From the IMG/VR virus record IMGVR_UViG_3300030117_004591, positions 1 through 50,384 of that record: a stretch of 50,384 bases of DNA. One strand, written 5' to 3'. The first letter of the stretch is position 1; every line of letters starts with the position of its first letter. Shown here in pieces: positions 26,680-33,959 of this stretch. Source of the stretch: a virus. The notes under the pieces were generated by a model. It searched no databases, was not told the DNA's origin, and saw nothing but the letters and a program-made list of their open reading frames with translations. Position numbers and translations under genes: made by a program.

Positions 26680-27561
26680 CTACTTACGTCCAAAAATATT
26701 ATCTTCTTGAAATAAATTCATCACATCTTTTACAGGGTTATATTTTGTTTTTCCTGCATCTTTGTCTGGGTTTCGATAATATCTACCAGAATCTTCGTCT
26801 TTTAATACAGATCTATATTCACTAGGTTTTTCTCTGCCTAATAATTTACCAAGATGCCAGCCTTTACTTTCTTTGTCATAGTCTTCAGCATAAAATTTTT
26901 GCTTTTGTTTATCCCAATCTCTTGCATCCTGTATATACTCCTCATCTTTCATAAAGTCTAATTCCTCACCTGCTTTAAAAGATTCAATTAGCTGAATTAT
27001 ATCTCTAATATCTGCTGAGCCTGCATGAGATGGAATTATGCGATCTTGATTGTATCGATTAGAATAATATGGAAAGGATGTTTCTTTTGGTCCAATATTG
27101 GGTAAATTTTCTACGTTTTCTCCATAGGACATATTTGGGTCCATTTCTCCACTAATATACTTGGTGTACATATTTTTCTCTAAAGGATAAGGTCTATATC
27201 TATCACTATCATAGTCATCTGGTCCAATAGAGCCAGTCATTTCAGTAGGACCTCCGTGCAATATATGGTCAATTGTATTGGCTATATTAACAGCGTATCC
27301 TGGAGCGTCTTGCGTCAATGGACTTTTATCCCAAGTACCCACGATCTCTTCACCTGTTCTTTCATCTACTCTCAAATATCTACTTGGAGATTCTAGCTCT
27401 TTTAATTGATTATATGCTTGATTAAACAATTCCAATTTCCTATTCTGAACATTGGGCTTATATCTATTCTCCCAAAGGTCTCTTGCAAACGCTTTAGTTT
27501 CGATATTACCCCCAAAGTCACGGTCTATATCATATAAGTCTTTATTTTCTCCGTACGCCAT
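26680..27561 (-). CDS. Hypothetical acidic protein, 293 aa
   Basis: It is rich in Asp, Tyr, Asn and Pro, with no recognised domain (MAYGENKDLYDIDRDFGGN...). Tyr/Pro/Asp content suggests an extended or partly disordered protein. It starts after GGGGAAAAA and sits between TerS and the 272-aa gene with an 11-base spacer; a structural role is likely. Confidence 0.65.
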   Translation of the reverse strand: MAYGENKDLYDIDRDFGGNIETKAFARDLWENRYKPNVQNRKLELFNQAYNQLKELESPSRYLRVDERTGEEIVGTWDKSPLTQDAPGYAVNIANTIDHILHGGPTEMTGSIGPDDYDSDRYRPYPLEKNMYTKYISGEMDPNMSYGENVENLPNIGPKETSFPYYSNRYNQDRIIPSHAGSADIRDIIQLIESFKAGEELDFMKDEEYIQDARDWDKQKQKFYAEDYDKESKGWHLGKLLGREKPSEYRSVLKDEDSGRYYRNPDKDAGKTKYNPVKDVMNLFQEDNIFGRK

Positions 27562-27583
27562 TTTTTCCCCTAGTGTTAAATTG

Positions 27584-27643
27584 TTAGTCTAGACCTGCTT
27601 CTTTTCTTAAGCTTTGATAATAGCCCTGATAACTCTCTGTCAT
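27584..27643 (-). CDS. Possible 19-aa peptide coupled to TerS
   Basis: The TerS stop TGA overlaps an ATG (ATGA), opening a 19-codon frame beginning MTESYQGYYQS. No other evidence supports translation; the overlap and lack of competing features are the only reasons to list it. Confidence 0.25.
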   Translation of the reverse strand: MTESYQGYYQSLRKEAGLD

Positions 27644-28392
27644 CGAATCAGCCTGTCCTTGTCATTTGTTATTTCCTTAGGCCTTTCAGCCTCTTTTAAT
27701 TTTTCATTACTAAACCCTTGAAACATAGCTCCTGTTACTTGTGTAACCTGAGTTTTATTTTTATCTTCAAGATCCATTATATCGGATAGCTTGAACAATG
27801 CCTTTAAGCGGGTATCTTCTTTTTGTCCTGTTTCTGCTATTTGATGAATATTCCTAAGAATACTAGTTTCATTTATACCTAAAGCCTCTAAAACAGGTTT
27901 TAACTCTTCTTTCATAGCTGTCTTAATCCTTGTTGTTTTAACTAATTGTCCTGCACGTACGTTTGCATAGTGCGGGTCATTCGTAGGGAATGCCTTTAGA
28001 TACGCTGTACGTGCATCGATACCTGAAGCCAGGTACTGGACAAACAACTCCTCCCTACTAGATAAAGTCTTTCTAGACTCTATCCTCTCATCTCTATCTA
28101 CATTTCCTCCTATACTGTAGATATTAATTCTTTTAGATGTATCCATTCTATTCTTATCGGATACAACAAAGGTTCCAGTGCATGTGCCTAAGTATTCAAC
28201 TTTTCTAATCTTTCCCTTAGGCTTCATCATACTGCCTTTTCTCAGTATCTGTATTACACAATCATCGTCCGTCTTTACCCAATCACTTATATGACCATCC
28301 CTCCAGTCCTCTAGATAACTAATATCAGAAGGCACTTCCTCGACAGAATCAAATACAGTATGATTAATACCATTGACCTTGTAATGTCTCAT
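27640..28392 (-). CDS. terS: Terminase small subunit-like DNA-binding protein, 250 aa
   Basis: The C-terminal half (LSSREELFVQYLASGIDARTAYLKAFP, then GQLVKTTRIKTAMKEELKPVLEALGI) has the helix-turn-helix layout of small terminase subunits, followed by a helical oligomerisation stretch (TSILRNIHQIAETGQKEDTRLKALFKLSDIMDLE). The N-terminal 100 residues are an extra beta-rich domain (HYKVNGINHTVFDSVEEVP), making it longer than most TerS proteins. It lies about 2.1 kb upstream of TerL in the same late operon. Confidence 0.8.
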   Translation of the reverse strand: MRHYKVNGINHTVFDSVEEVPSDISYLEDWRDGHISDWVKTDDDCVIQILRKGSMMKPKGKIRKVEYLGTCTGTFVVSDKNRMDTSKRINIYSIGGNVDRDERIESRKTLSSREELFVQYLASGIDARTAYLKAFPTNDPHYANVRAGQLVKTTRIKTAMKEELKPVLEALGINETSILRNIHQIAETGQKEDTRLKALFKLSDIMDLEDKNKTQVTQVTGAMFQGFSNEKLKEAERPKEITNDKDRLIR

Positions 28393-28422
28393 CTTATACT
28401 CCGTACCCCGCTAGGGGTTCGG

Positions 28423-28611
28423 TTAACTTACTCCTATATCGTCACTATTAATGACATTTAAAAAATCTTGCATCTCACTTGGGATGTCTAACTCTTCATC
28501 ATCTACTATAAGTTTATATTCATCTTCATCTGAGAATTGCTCTGATAAATGAACTATTTCACCCTTAGTAGAGTCATAATATACTCTTAATACATATTTC
28601 TTTATTGCCAT
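28423..28611 (-). CDS. Small acidic hypothetical protein, 62 aa
   Basis: First gene of the leftward late operon. It begins MAIKKYVLRVYYDSTKGEIV and has an acidic, Asp/Glu-rich second half (SDEDEYKLIVDDEEL). No family is recognised. The start is preceded by AGGAGTGATAAT on the minus strand. Confidence 0.65.
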   Translation of the reverse strand: MAIKKYVLRVYYDSTKGEIVHLSEQFSDEDEYKLIVDDEELDIPSEMQDFLNVINSDDIGVS

Positions 28612-28619
28612 ATTATCAC

Positions 28620-28860
28620 TCCTAGATAGACCTAGCCCTGAGGAGCTAGTAAAGATTTTAACTTCTGAACTTCATCTTAGACCAGTAATTTCTCCCATAT
28701 CCTAGATTTATATCAGAGTCAGTTTTATCGGTTATTGGGGACAATCTAAATCTCTATATGAGTTAGCAACCCAACTTCTGATCCATTACACCCTTGCTAA
28801 GGTCACATGGATGATATTCTTAAGAATACCGATAAGCTAATATAATAGATAAAATATCAA
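28620..28860. ncRNA. Structured intergenic RNA block between divergent operons
   Basis: The intergenic region (28612-29018) has no gene. Its left part contains perfect pairings: TTATCGGT with ACCGATAA (28725-28732 with 28828-28835), AGATTTA with TAAATCT (28704-28710 with 28747-28753), ATCCAT with ATGGAT (28781-28786 with 28807-28812) around the hairpin CCTT-GCT-AAGG (28792-28802), and the palindrome ATTCTTAAGAAT. The first two sets interleave, so a pseudoknot is possible. The strand is not decided. The region should also hold the early and late promoters; no clear -35/-10 pair was recognised. Confidence 0.5.
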
Positions 28861-28942
28861 AATACCAAGAGGTTTTAAAAATTATGTAATTTTAGTGTGT
28901 GGTGTTATATAGTAGTAGTACCCCTTTAAAAGGGATTATCAG

Positions 28943-28958
28943 TAACGTAATTACGTTA
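28943..28958. promoter_or_regulatory. 16-bp perfect palindrome, candidate operator or terminator
   Basis: TAACGTAATTACGTTA is perfectly self-complementary and is followed on the plus strand by TTTTTC. A quasi-palindrome (CCCTTT A AAAGGG) lies just before, at 28922-28934. It lies 61 bases before the first early gene, so a dimeric repressor or activator site is plausible. A hairpin terminator followed by T bases is the other option. Confidence 0.4.
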
Positions 28959-29018
28959 TTTTTCATTTGTATTAAATATTGATTTAGTATTTTTAAATTA
29001 ATATAGGAGTAACATATT

Positions 29019-29282
29019 ATGCTATTATTTTCACTTGATCAGTTGACCAGTGAGCAACAAGCCATTGACATAGCGGATAGACTTGTCGATGAGGCAATAG
29101 AGGCTAGTACAGCTCAACGTAACAAGCGTAGAAAGATAAGGGCTGTCGAAGCTAAGATAAAGCGTGTACAAAAGAAATGTCTTGTAATGCAATGGTCTAA
29201 GCCTATCGAAAAGCTTAAGAGATCGTTTGAAATGCTTGAAGAAATGCGTGGTGAGCTTGATGTGCAAATGTGGGGAATATAG
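29019..29282 (+). CDS. Early hypothetical protein, 87 aa
   Basis: First gene of the rightward operon, after AGGAGTAACATATT. It is helical and basic in the middle (TSEQQAIDIADRLVDEAIEAS, then KRRKIRAVEAKIKRVQKKC, then KPIEKLKRSFEMLEEMRGEL) and ends in VQMWGI. First-gene position, small size and charge suggest a host-takeover or regulatory protein; no family is known to me. Confidence 0.75.
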   Translation: MLLFSLDQLTSEQQAIDIADRLVDEAIEASTAQRNKRRKIRAVEAKIKRVQKKCLVMQWSKPIEKLKRSFEMLEEMRGELDVQMWGI

Positions 29283-29690
29283 ATTATTCATAGCGTGTGT
29301 GTGAGTTTAGTCGACTTGCACACACCTCCTTGTATGTATACTTGTGCCGTAATAAACCACGAAAGGTGTAGTGTAATAACAACCTACGATATGTGTATGT
29401 GTGTAAGATAATATATACCAACTTATACCAAACTATAAGATTTAGTAATACAAAGAGTCGCAAGAGTAACTCGACTAATTAAAAAAAGTTACTGATGTGA
29501 GTACTTACAGGTCAACTTGTACCTGTCAGGAAAATGTCTAAGATAATATGCGGATAACATAGCGGTTCAATACTGTGTAACAAGTTTATAAGAGATTGAT
29601 AGTCATGTGAAGATCATATATTGCTGAGGTAATCAATGCCAAACTTTATGTGTGACACATGACTCTCTTAAAATTAACCTAAACCATAAA
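29283..29690 (+). ncRNA. Structured non-coding block A
   Basis: No convincing gene. Visible pairings include GTGTGTG with CACACAC (29297-29303 with 29319-29325), ACAGGT with ACCTGT around the 29515 region, and, near the 3' end, AGTCATGTG with CACATGACT (29601-29609 with 29656-29664) inside AAGAG/CTCTT. In addition ATTGAT (29595-29600) matches ATCAAT (29632-29637) in the loop of that helix, which makes an H-type pseudoknot. The block ends 30-40 bases before a normal ribosome binding site for the next gene. Confidence 0.6.
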
Positions 29691-29700
29691 AGGAGAAATA

Positions 29701-29946
29701 ATGTACGAAGAGCTAACCGAATGCCCTGATTGTAAAGAGCTGGCAACAATAACCAATTCAAGTTTTAATGCATCTATAAATTGTGGATGTGGAGTAGTAG
29801 AGATAGAGACTATGATAGAGGAAGACAGGTTATATCCTGTGTATCAGCAAGTCTTTGGATCATTTATTATGACTAAGTATGAAGATAGTCGTATTAAACA
29901 TTCTGGCAGACTCAAAAGCCTAAAACATAGGAGGACCAACAAATGA
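29701..29946 (+). CDS. Zinc-ribbon-like small protein, 81 aa
   Basis: CPDC at residues 8-11 and INCGCG at 27-32 make a four-cysteine, ribbon-type metal site. The rest is mixed with a basic C-terminus (HSGRLKSLKHRRTNK). The start follows AAAAGGAGAAATA. Its last four bases overlap the next gene. A nucleic-acid-binding regulatory role is plausible. Confidence 0.7.
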   Translation: MYEELTECPDCKELATITNSSFNASINCGCGVVEIETMIEEDRLYPVYQQVFGSFIMTKYEDSRIKHSGRLKSLKHRRTNK

Positions 29947-30401
29947 TATATGAAATACTATTTTCAGTAGCTGGTGTTCTTATAATATTATTATTTATTA
30001 TGACTGATAAGTATCGAACCCAATTGAATCGTGCAAACAAGTGGAAGTCAGATTATTTCGCAATTAAATCAGTATTAGATGATGAGCGTAATAAAGTAGA
30101 TCTAGTAGCTAGACTGGCTGGTGTAAACTTGAAAGAAGCTGAAAAAGAGGCTAGAAAGAAAGGCTTGTGGAAAGAGCCTGAGCCTTGGATAGGACATCAC
30201 CCAATGGATGTAAATGAAGAGTGGTGGAAATACGAAACACGTAAAAGATCAGATGATAGTAAACCTAAAAAAAAATCTTTTAAAGATATTGATATAGCTA
30301 AGATAGCAGCTGAGATTAAAGCTAAAAAGAAAGGTTTATGGCCAGAGCCTGAGTCTTGGAAAGACAGAAACACTGGTGCCTTAAAGAAAAAACTTAAATA
30401 A
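29943..30401 (+). CDS. Membrane-anchored protein with duplicated GLWxEPExW motif, 152 aa
   Basis: An N-terminal membrane helix (ILFSVAGVLIILLFIM, residues 5-20) is followed by a charged cytoplasmic domain. A short motif occurs twice: KKGLWKEPEPW at 72-82 and KKGLWPEPESW at 129-139. The tail is lysine-rich. The repeated aromatic/proline motif suggests a peptide-binding or partner-binding element. No family is recognised. Confidence 0.7.
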   Translation: MIYEILFSVAGVLIILLFIMTDKYRTQLNRANKWKSDYFAIKSVLDDERNKVDLVARLAGVNLKEAEKEARKKGLWKEPEPWIGHHPMDVNEEWWKYETRKRSDDSKPKKKSFKDIDIAKIAAEIKAKKKGLWPEPESWKDRNTGALKKKLK

Positions 30402-30965
30402 CAACGTTGTTGTTTTAGATAACAATAAAAGACCACCTTATATTATATAGCTAGTAATGTAAGGTGGCACAGTAAATGATGAATGAATGATGTAAAGGAC
30501 ACGATGAATTAGTTATCTCGTGGATAAATAAAACTAACTAAAATTAAGATGTTAATATACAAGCTCCGATGTGCGACGGTACATCTCGGTTATGTGTATT
30601 TTAATTGGTAATGATGTGAACGGCTTGTTTCCAAAGGCCTACATCAGCATACTTTCGGTGTTGACTGACATGTCTATTAAATGATAGAGGTGTAAGAGCG
30701 TAACTAACTTAAGTATGGCGAGTGTTGAAACTAAATAACTAAAGAGATTTGGTTACGGTATAAACTATACTATGCTTGTTGTGAGCAGTATAGATACAAT
30801 ATGGATATAGTGTCCTTTGTTGATGCATAAGTGATGCAAAGCTTATGTAAGGCAAGTTACGACAGTAATTATTGTATGTATCGTGAGGCGAAAGCCCATA
30901 ACAACTAGACATTCTGAAGGTATCTCAAGTCCTTCACCAAGCATCTTATTATTAAATAATTTAAA
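30402..30965 (+). ncRNA. Structured non-coding block B
   Basis: A nine-base long-range pair, AAAGGACAC with GTGTCCTTT (30494-30502 with 30810-30818), closes a domain of about 325 bases. Inside or beside it are CCACCTTA/TAAGGTGG (30433-30440, 30460-30467), TGATGT/ACATCA (30612-30617, 30641-30646), CGTAAC/GTTACG (30699-30704, 30752-30757) and CTATACT/AGTATAG extended by GC (30765-30775, 30785-30793). Beyond it are CATAAG/CTTATG (30826-30831, 30842-30847), a GGC-GAAA-GCC hairpin (30887-30896) and GAAGG/CCTTC. The number of perfect helices over 560 bases and the lack of a gene point to one or more folded RNAs. Confidence 0.65.
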
Positions 30966-30977
30966 AAGGAGAAATGT

Positions 30978-31136
30978 ATGAAAGCAGTAAAGTTTAGACA
31001 ATTAGTGTCAAAAATAGTTATTGAAGGCAATGCACCTGATAGTATTGCAAAAGAAATATTAGAATGGGCGAAAGAAAGCAAGCCTATAGTTAATCATAAG
31101 CAGAGCTGGTCTACTTCTTATAAAGGAGGCAAGTAA
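30978..31136 (+). CDS. Small hypothetical protein, 52 aa
   Basis: ATG at 30978 lies after AAAAAGGAGAAATGT; an earlier ATG at 30974 runs into a stop quickly. It starts MKAVKFRQLVSKIVIEGNA and is basic at the end. The stop overlaps the next ATG (TAATG). No family is recognised. Confidence 0.65.
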   Translation: MKAVKFRQLVSKIVIEGNAPDSIAKEILEWAKESKPIVNHKQSWSTSYKGGK

Positions 31137-31369
31137 TGAGTGATGTATATAAAATATCTCAAGCATTAGAGGATATGAAGAATTATTATGGGTTAAAAGA
31201 GATAAAAAATGTGACACTCAATATGAATGATGTTGAAGATGTCCACATTACATTTGTATCTAATAAACCTACTAATAACCTATTTAATGATATGGAAGGG
31301 CTGCCAGATAAGTTGACATATGTGTTGAAACTATCTATAAATGTGGGCAGTATATTTCCAAAGGAATAG
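31136..31369 (+). CDS. Hypothetical protein, 77 aa
   Basis: It begins MSDVYKISQALEDMKNYYGL and has an alpha/beta feel with many Asn/Asp. It overlaps the preceding stop by one base, and its own stop lies at the start of structured block C. No family is recognised. Confidence 0.65.
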   Translation: MSDVYKISQALEDMKNYYGLKEIKNVTLNMNDVEDVHITFVSNKPTNNLFNDMEGLPDKLTYVLKLSINVGSIFPKE

Positions 31370-31371
31370 TC

Positions 31372-31905
31372 AAATTGGGAGAAGTTTGGCTGTTTTGGGT
31401 TATTCCATACCCTTTTCCTTTTCAGCCTTGGTTGGCTTCTCCCATATTATTAGGGGAATAGCTACTCACCTAGCGAGGTTCTTTTCTGTCTTTCATACGC
31501 TTAAGAGCAACCTACTCACACTCGATATTCCCCTATTCCATTCAATGGTGAAGTCTACCAGGTAGTTCAGACAAAAGACTGGCGGCAGGAAGGAAAAAAT
31601 TAAAGCTGAGGCGGTAGTAGTGCACACCTAGATATAGTATATACGAAATCTATATCAACAAGGGAGCTATCGTTACATGTCTCTGCCTGTGAACATAAGT
31701 AGCAGGTAGAGAAAATTTAAACTTATGACCAACGCAAGGCACCGTATCGTAAAGGCGGAATAATGTCAGGTGGTAGGGTCTATGTGCTGAGTGTAACTAG
31801 ATGATTACTGAGTGACTCGAAATAACAGATGCTTACACTATCACGGCACGGGGACGACACGAAGATCACTCATCGAGTCCACGAGATAACTGTGGTTCGT
31901 CCCAA
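31372..31905 (+). ncRNA. Structured non-coding block C with several pseudoknots
   Basis: No gene is seen in about 570 bases. Perfect or near-perfect helices, in order: GGGAGAAG/CTTCTCCC (31377-31384, 31436-31443) enclosing GGCTG/CAGCC; TAGGGGAATA/TATTCCCCTA (31451-31460, 31526-31535); GATATAG/CTATATC (31631-31637, 31650-31656); a ten-pair helix with one G-U (31680-31689, 31703-31712) whose loop CATAAGT (31694-31700) matches ACTTATG (31721-31727); then AGTGTAA/TTACACT, GACTCGA/TCGAGTC and GGGACGA/TCGTCCC (31790-31903), which interleave. Three 60-base lines of this block have 26-28 G/C, against 19 in a nearby coding line, as expected of a structured RNA. Confidence 0.7.
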
Positions 31906-31938
31906 AGAATTTTATTAATTAAAATAGGAGACTACGAT

Positions 31939-32265
31939 ATGTCAGTATTAGATAATGAAGTTAAAGCAAAAATAGTAGAAACTACCTCAATTGAAGCAAA
32001 TATAACTATCAAAAAGTTATTAGATATGATTTGCAAGCATTGGGAAAAGTGTATGGATAATTATTATGTGATGGAATCAGAGCCTGAACTATCAACCGAT
32101 GATTACAGTGACAGTATTACAGTAAATCTTAATACTTCAGACAGAGTTGATTTAAATCATGTAGTAGATGACGTTAGAATGTTATTTGAAGAAGAACTTG
32201 AAGAATACATTAAGAAACAAGAAGCATTGCAGTCTGTCGAAGAAGGTGAAAGTGGCAGCCTATAA
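31939..32265 (+). CDS. Hypothetical protein, 108 aa
   Basis: It starts after AATAGGAGACTACGAT. The protein is acidic and mixed, with a Cys pair in MICKHWEKCMDN and an acidic helical C-terminus (DDVRMLFEEELEEYIKKQEAL). No family is recognised. Its end overlaps the next gene by 14 bases. Confidence 0.7.
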   Translation: MSVLDNEVKAKIVETTSIEANITIKKLLDMICKHWEKCMDNYYVMESEPELSTDDYSDSITVNLNTSDRVDLNHVVDDVRMLFEEELEEYIKKQEALQSVEEGESGSL

Positions 32266-32428
32266 ATGTTATTATTGCAACACGAAGCTCACAGATACTT
32301 TTTACGCTAACTATTATTCTTATGAATACGATACGAGTAATATGTTGTGCGGAGATGGTAACTGTTGGGCTGAGTGGATGCAAGACAATACACAAGAGTA
32401 TACCATAGAGGAGGATGAAGATGAGTAG
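32252..32428 (+). CDS. Small cysteine-rich (zinc-binding-type) protein, 58 aa
   Basis: A GTG start at 32252, with AAGGTGA just upstream, is preferred over an ATG at 32168 that would overlap the previous gene by almost 100 bases. CYYC near the start and C-G-D-G-N-C further on could bind a metal. The C-terminus is acidic (TIEEDEDE). No family is recognised. Confidence 0.6.
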   Translation: MAAYKCYYCNTKLTDTFYANYYSYEYDTSNMLCGDGNCWAEWMQDNTQEYTIEEDEDE

Positions 32429-32561
32429 AAAAAGTGATTTAAATGCCTTTAAAGGCTTGGTAAGAAGAATAACTAACATGATATTTGGCTATAGGCCGAG
32501 GGGGGAAGATGACAGACCAAGAAAAAGACGTAAATCTAAACGATCCAAAGCAAAGAAATAA
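32421..32561 (+). CDS. Small basic protein, 46 aa
   Basis: ATG at 32421 follows GAGGAGGATGAAG. The product has an Arg/Lys-rich C-terminus (RPRGEDDRPRKRRKSKRSK) suitable for nucleic acid binding. It overlaps the upstream gene by eight bases and the downstream gene by 53 bases in another frame, so the end of this ORF also carries that gene's start. Confidence 0.6.
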   Translation: MSRKSDLNAFKGLVRRITNMIFGYRPRGEDDRPRKRRKSKRSKAKK

Positions 32562-32802
32562 GTATTGGACTAAAACAGCACAAAATGTTTTACTTGGAAG
32601 AAGGATACTAAGAGTAGAATATATGCAAGATAAAGAATGCAATGACTATGGTTGGTATAAGAAACCTATAACTTTTATACTAGATAATGGCACAAGAGTT
32701 ATAGCTATGCAAGATGATGAAGGAAATGATGGTGGCGTATTGACTTGTCTTACAGAAGAAAGGGAAGAAGTGCTACCTGTATTAAGCATAGGAGATGAAT
32801 GA
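32509..32802 (+). CDS. Conserved DUF7448-like protein, 97 aa
   Basis: The start is ATG 32509 with GAGGGGGGAAG upstream; an earlier TTG is less likely. The core RRILRVEYM, then GWYKKPITFILDNGTRVIAMQDDEGNDGGVL resembles a widespread small phage/bacterial family in which a GWY-x-P segment and a DDEGNDGG loop are conserved. Its function is unknown to me. The recognition is from memory. Confidence 0.65.
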   Translation: MTDQEKDVNLNDPKQRNKYWTKTAQNVLLGRRILRVEYMQDKECNDYGWYKKPITFILDNGTRVIAMQDDEGNDGGVLTCLTEEREEVLPVLSIGDE

Positions 32803-33035
32803 TGACAAATAAAAGAAATGTTTTAAGACACGCTGGATTTAAATCTATAAAAGTATCTTTCAAAACTGAAATACCTGACGAATTCTTTGACAGATACTGC
32901 ATAAAACATAGAATTAATAGAAATCTAGCTGTAGCGCAACTAAAATCAGCTGCTATTAAAGCTGCAGATGATGAAATTAACACATTATTAATGGAGGTGC
33001 AAGATGTCCACAAAATTTATGATAACAGGGAATGA
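32799..33035 (+). CDS. Hypothetical basic protein, 78 aa
   Basis: It overlaps the previous gene's stop (ATGATGA region; the start may be the second ATG at 32802). The sequence is basic with helical ends (VLRHAGFKSIKVSFKTEIPDE, then LAVAQLKSAAIKAADDEIN). No family is recognised. The end overlaps the next gene by 32 bases. Confidence 0.65.
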   Translation: MMTNKRNVLRHAGFKSIKVSFKTEIPDEFFDRYCIKHRINRNLAVAQLKSAAIKAADDEINTLLMEVQDVHKIYDNRE

Positions 33036-33405
33036 TTTAGTAGATGGTGAACCAGAAAATTGCCAATATTGTGCTGTAGCTCTAGCTGTAGCCAGAGATA
33101 TAGTTACTGATTTACCTAATGCAGAGAATCTAGTACCTAATATAGATGGTGACGGTAATTTTTATGTTCAAGAAAAACTTAAAGATAATGATGGATTTAT
33201 AAACTATCAAGATAAATATTATCTAGAAATGGATTATGATATTAGTTCTGAGTTATGTGATTTTATATCTTGGTTTGATGTAACAGCTCATTCTGATAAT
33301 CAAGAAGTTGCTGAAGACTTTCAAGAACATGTGGTAAGGTATGATAAAAAACCTTGGGAAATAAACTGTAAAATAGTGGAGGTAAAAGATGCTAGATGTA
33401 GCTGA
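33004..33405 (+). CDS. Hypothetical acidic protein, 133 aa
   Basis: ATG follows GGAGGTGCAAG. It is acidic with alternating charged stretches (LVDGEPENCQYCAVALAVARD, then EMDYDISSELCDFISWFD). A single CxxC is present. No domain is recognised. Confidence 0.65.
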   Translation: MSTKFMITGNDLVDGEPENCQYCAVALAVARDIVTDLPNAENLVPNIDGDGNFYVQEKLKDNDGFINYQDKYYLEMDYDISSELCDFISWFDVTAHSDNQEVAEDFQEHVVRYDKKPWEINCKIVEVKDARCS

Positions 33406-33676
33406 ATTATTGCAAGTAAATGCAAAAATGAAAGAGGATTTAAAAGATGTTATCGAGCAAAATATAAATCTACAGCACGAACTTGGTAGGCATGAAGCTA
33501 TAACTAAAGAATTAGATGATCTTGAAGATCAATTATACCTACTCGAAGAAGTGCCTGATGAAGATTTATGGGAAGATGGTGAATTAAAGAAAGATGAAGT
33601 CTTTGATAAAATCAACTACCATTTATTTGTTGAAGGTGATTGGAAATTAATGAGGAGGAAAACAAATGAGCTTTGA
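33389..33676 (+). CDS. Coiled-coil hypothetical protein, 95 aa
   Basis: Its N-terminal half is a long heptad-type helix (LLQVNAKMKEDLKDVIEQN, then LQHELGRHEAITKEL), followed by an acidic segment (EEVPDEDLWEDGELKKDE). It follows GGAGGTAAAAG and overlaps both neighbours slightly. No family is recognised. Confidence 0.65.
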   Translation: MLDVAELLQVNAKMKEDLKDVIEQNINLQHELGRHEAITKELDDLEDQLYLLEEVPDEDLWEDGELKKDEVFDKINYHLFVEGDWKLMRRKTNEL

Positions 33677-33959
33677 AAAAGATGCGTTAATGCATGAAAT
33701 ACAAGACCAAGTAGACAATTTCTACAGAGATAATATAGTTATTCCAATATATTGGAGAGAACAAAATGGTAGAAAAATATATGATCTTGAATACATGCAA
33801 AGTGAGTTTGATAAACATATGGAAAAACTGTGGGATATTAACTCTAAAGAAGATTGTTATGCATGTGCCACTCAAAGACATGCTTGTGAACACGATAATT
33901 GGGAAGACTATCAATGTGGCAATGATGAGGCTCCCCGCAAAGAAGAAGGAGAATTCTAA
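33666..33959 (+). CDS. Hypothetical Cys/His-containing protein, 97 aa
   Basis: The second half has CYACATQRHACEHDNWEDYQC, a spacing of Cys and His that could bind zinc. The N-terminus is helical and acidic. The start follows GAGGAGGAAAACAA and its stop shares one base with the next ATG (TAATGG). Confidence 0.65.
   Translation: MSFEKDALMHEIQDQVDNFYRDNIVIPIYWREQNGRKIYDLEYMQSEFDKHMEKLWDINSKEDCYACATQRHACEHDNWEDYQCGNDEAPRKEEGEF

Noticed and set aside
31372-31905. Group I intron or hammerhead/twister ribozyme in block C or neighbours
   Set aside because: No CTGATGA plus CGAAA hammerhead core in proper order, no recognisable P7/P3 core, and the blocks lie between, not inside, genes.
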